From JBOHER01 sp050701115 (GTDB taxonomy: Bacteria; Actinomycetota; Actinomycetes; Mycobacteriales; Pseudonocardiaceae): 17,006 nt of DNA. Below are positions 14,341 through 17,006 of this stretch, piece after piece. The stretch lies in contig JBOHER010000341.1 in the NCBI GenBank assembly GCA_050701115.1, forward strand, positions 1 to 17,006, given 5' to 3'. The stretch's first letter is position 1. Every line of letters starts with the position of its first letter. Under the pieces are notes generated by a model. It did no database searches and had not been told where the DNA came from. It worked only from the letters and a program-made list of their open reading frames with translations. Both the position numbers and the translations under genes were made by a program.

Positions 14341-15249
14341 TCAGGCGATCAGGCCGGCTTGCCGAGCCAGGTACACCGCCTGGACCCGATTACCGGCACC
14401 GAGCTTGCGCATGGCGCTCTTCAGGTACGCCTTGACCGTGTTGGTGAGCAGCCCGAGCTGATCGGCTATCTCGTTGTTGGTGCGACCGATCGCAACTTGC
14501 GCGAGCACCTCGGCTTCCCGCGGGGCAAGGGTGACTGTGCCGTTTCGGCGGGACGCCGCGGCTCCCGCCTCATCCGGCGCCAAGGCCATCACCCGGCCGC
14601 ACAAGACCTGCAGCTTGTTCCGGGTTGCCTCGTCATTGATCGAGTTGGTGATCGCGATCAGTTCCGCATACACATCGCGGACCTCGTGTTTCGGCGGCGA
14701 AGGCTGTCTCGGCTCGTCCCCGGTACTCGCAGCCGCCAACCGGCGGTGGACTTCCTGCTCAACCATGATGTCCCGCTCGATCGTCCGGACGATCGGCGCG
14801 ACCGTGCGGAGAAACCGGTCTCCCAGCGAGATCGGCTGCCGCGCGGCGGCATACACCACAGCGGTTGGCCGGTCGTTGACCCGGATAGGGATGGCCGCGA
14901 CCGTTCTCAGCTGCTCCGGTGCGACCGCGTGGTCGTACTTGTGCGTGATGCCGTGCGCGTTCTGATAGTCCAGCACCGTGGTCGAGCGCATCAGGGCAAG
15001 CGCCTTGCCGCCCAAGCCTTCGCCGGCATTGACCGAAAGGTGAAGCAACGATTGGGTCTCGGTTCCGCACAGTTCGTTGATGACGAAGCTACGGCGGTCG
15101 CGGGCGACCACCCCGCCCATCGCGACGGGCAGCCCGGACGCCCGGTGCAGCCTGCGCACCCCCCGCGCGACCACCGAGGCCACGTCGGGTGGGAGACAAC
15201 TCGACGGTGACATGCAGGCACGGTAGGCGTTTCCTTCCGCGCCACGCAC
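14341..15249 (-). CDS. GAF-LuxR one-component transcriptional regulator (second copy)
   Basis: A 302-aa paralogue of the regulator at 9070-9927. The GAF-like sensor (about 25-165) shows GEGLGGKALALMRSTTVLDY, HGITHKYDHAV, AAIPI and VVYAAAR. The linker differs (PRQPSPPKHEVRDVYAEL) but retains the helical motif shared with the first copy (RDIYAETRAI there, RDVYAELIAI here). The LuxR HTH (about 242-302) contains NTVKAYLKSAMRKLGAGNR with the same Tyr variant. No receiver domain is present. GTG at 15249 is chosen because GGAGG lies 6 nt upstream; the internal ATG at 15213 has no suitably placed site. It precedes the YbdK-type ligase on the same strand. A near-palindrome beginning GGGTAGTGC lies 18-33 nt upstream of the start. 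Ligand and targets unknown. Confidence 0.92.
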   Translation of the reverse strand: MRGAEGNAYRACMSPSSCLPPDVASVVARGVRRLHRASGLPVAMGGVVARDRRSFVINELCGTETQSLLHLSVNAGEGLGGKALALMRSTTVLDYQNAHGITHKYDHAVAPEQLRTVAAIPIRVNDRPTAVVYAAARQPISLGDRFLRTVAPIVRTIERDIMVEQEVHRRLAAASTGDEPRQPSPPKHEVRDVYAELIAITNSINDEATRNKLQVLCGRVMALAPDEAGAAASRRNGTVTLAPREAEVLAQVAIGRTNNEIADQLGLLTNTVKAYLKSAMRKLGAGNRVQAVYLARQAGLIA

Positions 15250-15868
15250 CGGCTACCTCCGATGGTGGGTAGTGCGCAACCCTTATCCGCCGACGCCGCG
15301 GCAATTCTCCTGGGACGGCCGACGCGACGCGCAGTGAATGACCCTGAAAGGGCAGCCCGTTCCAGCCTCGTGATCGGGCGGTCGGTGTGCGGCATGATCC
15401 GCGGCGGAGTCCGCTGAAACACATGCAACCGCTCAGCCTGCCGCGGGTGGCCACCGGCACATACCGAATCGCCGCAGCCCCGGTACCGAGCTGAGGCCAC
15501 CCAGCCAGGGAAGAGATGTCACCACCCGGTGGTTCGCCGCGCGGGCGGTGACACTACGGGTAGAGGGCGGAATTCCCCAGGGACGCACGTCTACCCTGTT
15601 GAAGGGACCTCGCCCCGAACGAGGTAACTGGCATGACGGTTGCGAACCGGACCGATTTTCGGCCATCAAGCCTCGTTCTGAGGCGTTTGTTCGGCGAGCC
15701 GATCGCGGATGAGCGCCCCCGATCTCGTCGCCTCAGACGCTGCTACGCCGGCGAGATCCTTGGAGTGTTTCTGCAGCAGTCCAGAGGTGGCGGAGCCGGC
15801 TCGCGATGTTGCACGAGTCCCGTGTCCTGTCGGCTGTGGTGGTCGGCTTCGGCGGTCATCGGACGAAG
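15250..15868. other. Region without a convincing gene
   Basis: This region holds the ribosome binding site and promoter zone of the second GAF-LuxR gene. GGGTAGTGCGCAACCC (15267-15282) is an imperfect dyad. Further on are ACCAC/GTGGT around 15520-15535, CTACGGGTAG (15554-15563), GGGTAGA/TCTACCC arms (15558-15564 and 15590-15596) and the hairpin ACCTCG-CCCCGAA-CGAGGT (15607-15625). Short open frames on both strands (for example 15633-15872 plus and 15433-15669 minus) have no recognisable domains. The minus-strand frame ending at 15666 closes with a protein-like tail (LLQKHSKDLAGVAASEA...RDRLAEQTPQNEA). It could be the end of a small gene starting near ATG 15859 if one frameshift is allowed, but this is weak. 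Confidence 0.4.
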
Positions 15869-16599
15869 CTAGCCGTCCACGCGGCCGGCGTCGAGCAGGG
15901 TTGAGGACGGCGGCGTTGTAGATCGCCTGGACGGTGGGAATGGTGTCCAGCCGGATGCGTTCGTCGCTGCCGTGCAGACCGACGTAGGTGACGCCGAACC
16001 CGGCGGTGGCGGGGATGCTGAGGCCGGCGAGGTAGTTGCCGATGTTGGATGGCCCGGCGATCCGGGCCTCGACCTCGACGCCGACGGTCTTGGCGGCGTC
16101 AACGACGGCGGTACGGAGTCGGGAGTCCTCGGCGAGGGCGTAGGCGGGCCAGCGGGTGTCGACCTGGATAAGTGTGGGCCGGGTGCCCGGCCAGGCGTCG
16201 TCGACCTGAGTGACGAGCCGCTGCAGCAGGCCCGCGGCGGCATCGCCGTCAAAGCGGGGCGTGGTGCGGATGTCCACGTTGAGGGTGCACAGGTCCGGCG
16301 TGACCGAGAAGCCGCGGCCGCCCTCAATCGCGGTGACGGTGAGCTTGCCCGGCAGTGGGAAGTCCGGGCTGGTGCGGTCGGGGAGTTCGGGCGGTGGAGA
16401 GCACGCGGATCAGGTTCGCGGCCTTCTCGATGGCACTCGGGGTGGTCTTGCTGCCGCCGGAGTGCGAGGCCACGCCGTGCACATGCAGCTTGGCGCGATG
16501 AACGCCGCGGCCGCCGACGACCAGCTTGTCCATGCCGGGATAGCCGATTATTACCCCGGCGACATCGTCGCTGTCGTCTAGCTTCGCATGGTCGGCAGG
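15869..16599 (-). pseudogene. M20 peptidase remnant: truncated and frameshifted
   Basis: Reading down the minus strand, one frame gives DDSDDVAGVIIGYPG and RAKLHVHGVASHSGGSKTTP, which is the M20 dimerisation domain. Near 16389-16391 the frame shifts (GCCCGAA), and the neighbouring frame continues ELPDRTSPDFPLPGKLTVTA, then LNVDIRTTPRFDGDAAAG, then AGPSNIGNYLAGLSIPATAG and GLHGSDERIRLDTIPTVQAI, the C-terminal zinc-site region. Near 15900 (CTCAACC) a second shift leads to the natural end TLLDAGRVDG and TAG at 15869-15871. The N-terminal half, with most zinc ligands, is absent: a stop lies at 16600-16602 and a different gene occupies the space upstream. It is not a copy of the intact M20 gene at 11862, being of a different subgroup. 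Either a true pseudogene or sequence error for the frameshifts; the truncation stands regardless. Confidence 0.8.
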
Positions 16600-16881
16600 T
16601 CACGCAGGGCTTCGTCGGACCCGGCGGGCTCCGGCATAGACCTGCCGGGCGTGGTCGATCAGCCGTTCGGCCACGCTCGCCTCGAACAGCACGCCGGAGT
16701 CGTACGCCTCGGACGAGGTCACTGAGGGGATCGGCACGACGGCGGTGGACTCCGAGGCGCAGAAGAACCGCTCCGGCGTGCGCGGGTCGTCCTCGACGAT
16801 GCCGATGTGCAGTGTCTTCAACCCGAGGCTGCGGTCGTGCGGGTCGCGGATCTTCACCAGCCGCAGCAAGTGGTCTGACAT
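16578..16881 (-). pseudogene. Unidentified small gene, probably frameshifted near its 3' end
   Basis: From ATG 16881 the frame reads MSDHLLRLVKIRDPHDRSLG, then LKTLHIGIVEDDP, FFCASESTAVVPIPSVTSSE and VAERLIDHARQVYAGA. It then turns Arg-rich (RRVRRSPA) and stops at 16600-16602. Removing one C near 16620-16626 switches to a more natural ending, GSDEALRDLPTMRS, with TAG at 16578-16580. I do not recognise the family; it looks like a soluble mixed alpha/beta protein of about 100 residues. No good ribosome binding site precedes the ATG, and an upstream in-frame GTG (16902) is no better. It runs directly into the M20 remnant on the same strand. If the unshifted frame is correct, it is an intact 93-aa protein ending at 16600. 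Confidence 0.5.
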
Positions 16882-16970
16882 GAAACTACGGTGACCAGGC
16901 ACGGTCCGAGCGCAGGGGTCGGTGACCCGGCTGGTAGCTGGGTTGGTCGGTGGTCGACGTCGGCGAGGGG

Positions 16971-17006
16971 CTACGCGGCGGCGGGTTCGAGGGTGACTTT
17001 GTGCCC
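16971..17006 (-). CDS. C-terminal end of a gene entering from the right (partial)
   Basis: The minus strand has an open frame from the window edge reading GHKVTLEPAAA and TAG at 16971-16973. Eleven codons cannot identify a family. The codons are GC-rich at third positions and end in a normal Ala-rich tail, which fits a real C-terminus, but an accidental frame cannot be excluded. The 89 nt between it and the next gene show nothing clear. Confidence 0.3.
   Translation of the reverse strand, partial: GHKVTLEPAAA

Noticed and set aside
15633..15872. 79-codon plus-strand frame (MTVANRTDFRPSS...)
   Set aside because: Becomes Arg/Cys/Trp-rich after about 40 codons, shows no domain and overlaps better minus-strand remnants.
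1..17006. tRNA, rRNA, riboswitch or insertion-sequence transposase
   Set aside because: No cloverleaf with a GTTCRA-type T arm, no known aptamer pattern, no DDE or recombinase motifs and no terminal inverted repeats with target duplications were seen.

Overview
The window is high-GC DNA (roughly two thirds G+C by eye) with GTG starts, strong GGAGG-type ribosome binding sites and a mycothiol-type (TIGR03083/MDMPI) protein. This points to an actinobacterium, most likely of the Pseudonocardiaceae (Amycolatopsis/Saccharomonospora-like). The lineage is inference from gene content. Gene density is chromosomal up to about 15.2 kb. The last 1.7 kb looks decayed.

Left part (27-3550, minus strand): a compact four-gene operon, read right to left. 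It encodes an SDR resembling the reductase domain of mycobacterial fatty acyl-CoA reductases, a second SDR, a zinc alcohol dehydrogenase overlapping it by one base, and a TIGR03083 protein. Together they suggest interconversion of lipophilic acyl, aldehyde and alcohol compounds. A 191-bp divergent promoter region with several dyads separates the operon from a NarL/LuxR response regulator (3742-4374, +).

Middle (4379-9927): an MHS-family MFS transporter and a GAF-domain HisKA_3 histidine kinase lie on the minus strand. Divergent from the kinase is a medium/long-chain-type acyl-CoA synthetase, followed by a one-component GAF-LuxR regulator. A second GAF-LuxR regulator lies at 14341-15249 (-). 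The histidine kinase and both GAF-LuxR proteins share a similar GAF module. The response regulator and both GAF-LuxR proteins share an unusual LuxR recognition helix (TVKxYLxSAMxKLG). The region therefore seems to hold one sensing/DNA-binding scheme in two architectures: a split two-component pair and two fused one-component proteins, interspersed with acyl-CoA, alcohol and transport genes. This is the most coherent candidate for an undescribed system here.

Right-middle (9928-14283): a perfect 21-bp stem hairpin separates the first GAF-LuxR gene from a convergent HMG-CoA lyase. Upstream of the lyase are a CGTTAAC-N12-GTTAACG dyad and two small genes on the same strand (a 53-aa single-span membrane protein and an 81-aa protein). 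Next come an intact M20 metallopeptidase and, convergent with it, a YbdK-type carboxylate-amine (glutamate-cysteine) ligase.

Right end (15250-17006): about 0.6 kb without a convincing gene. It is followed by an M20 peptidase remnant that lacks its N-terminal catalytic part and has two frameshifts, then an unidentified small gene with a third frameshift, and the last 11 codons of a gene entering from the right. All three frameshifts are repaired by removing one base. That means either genuine decay or sequence error near a contig end.
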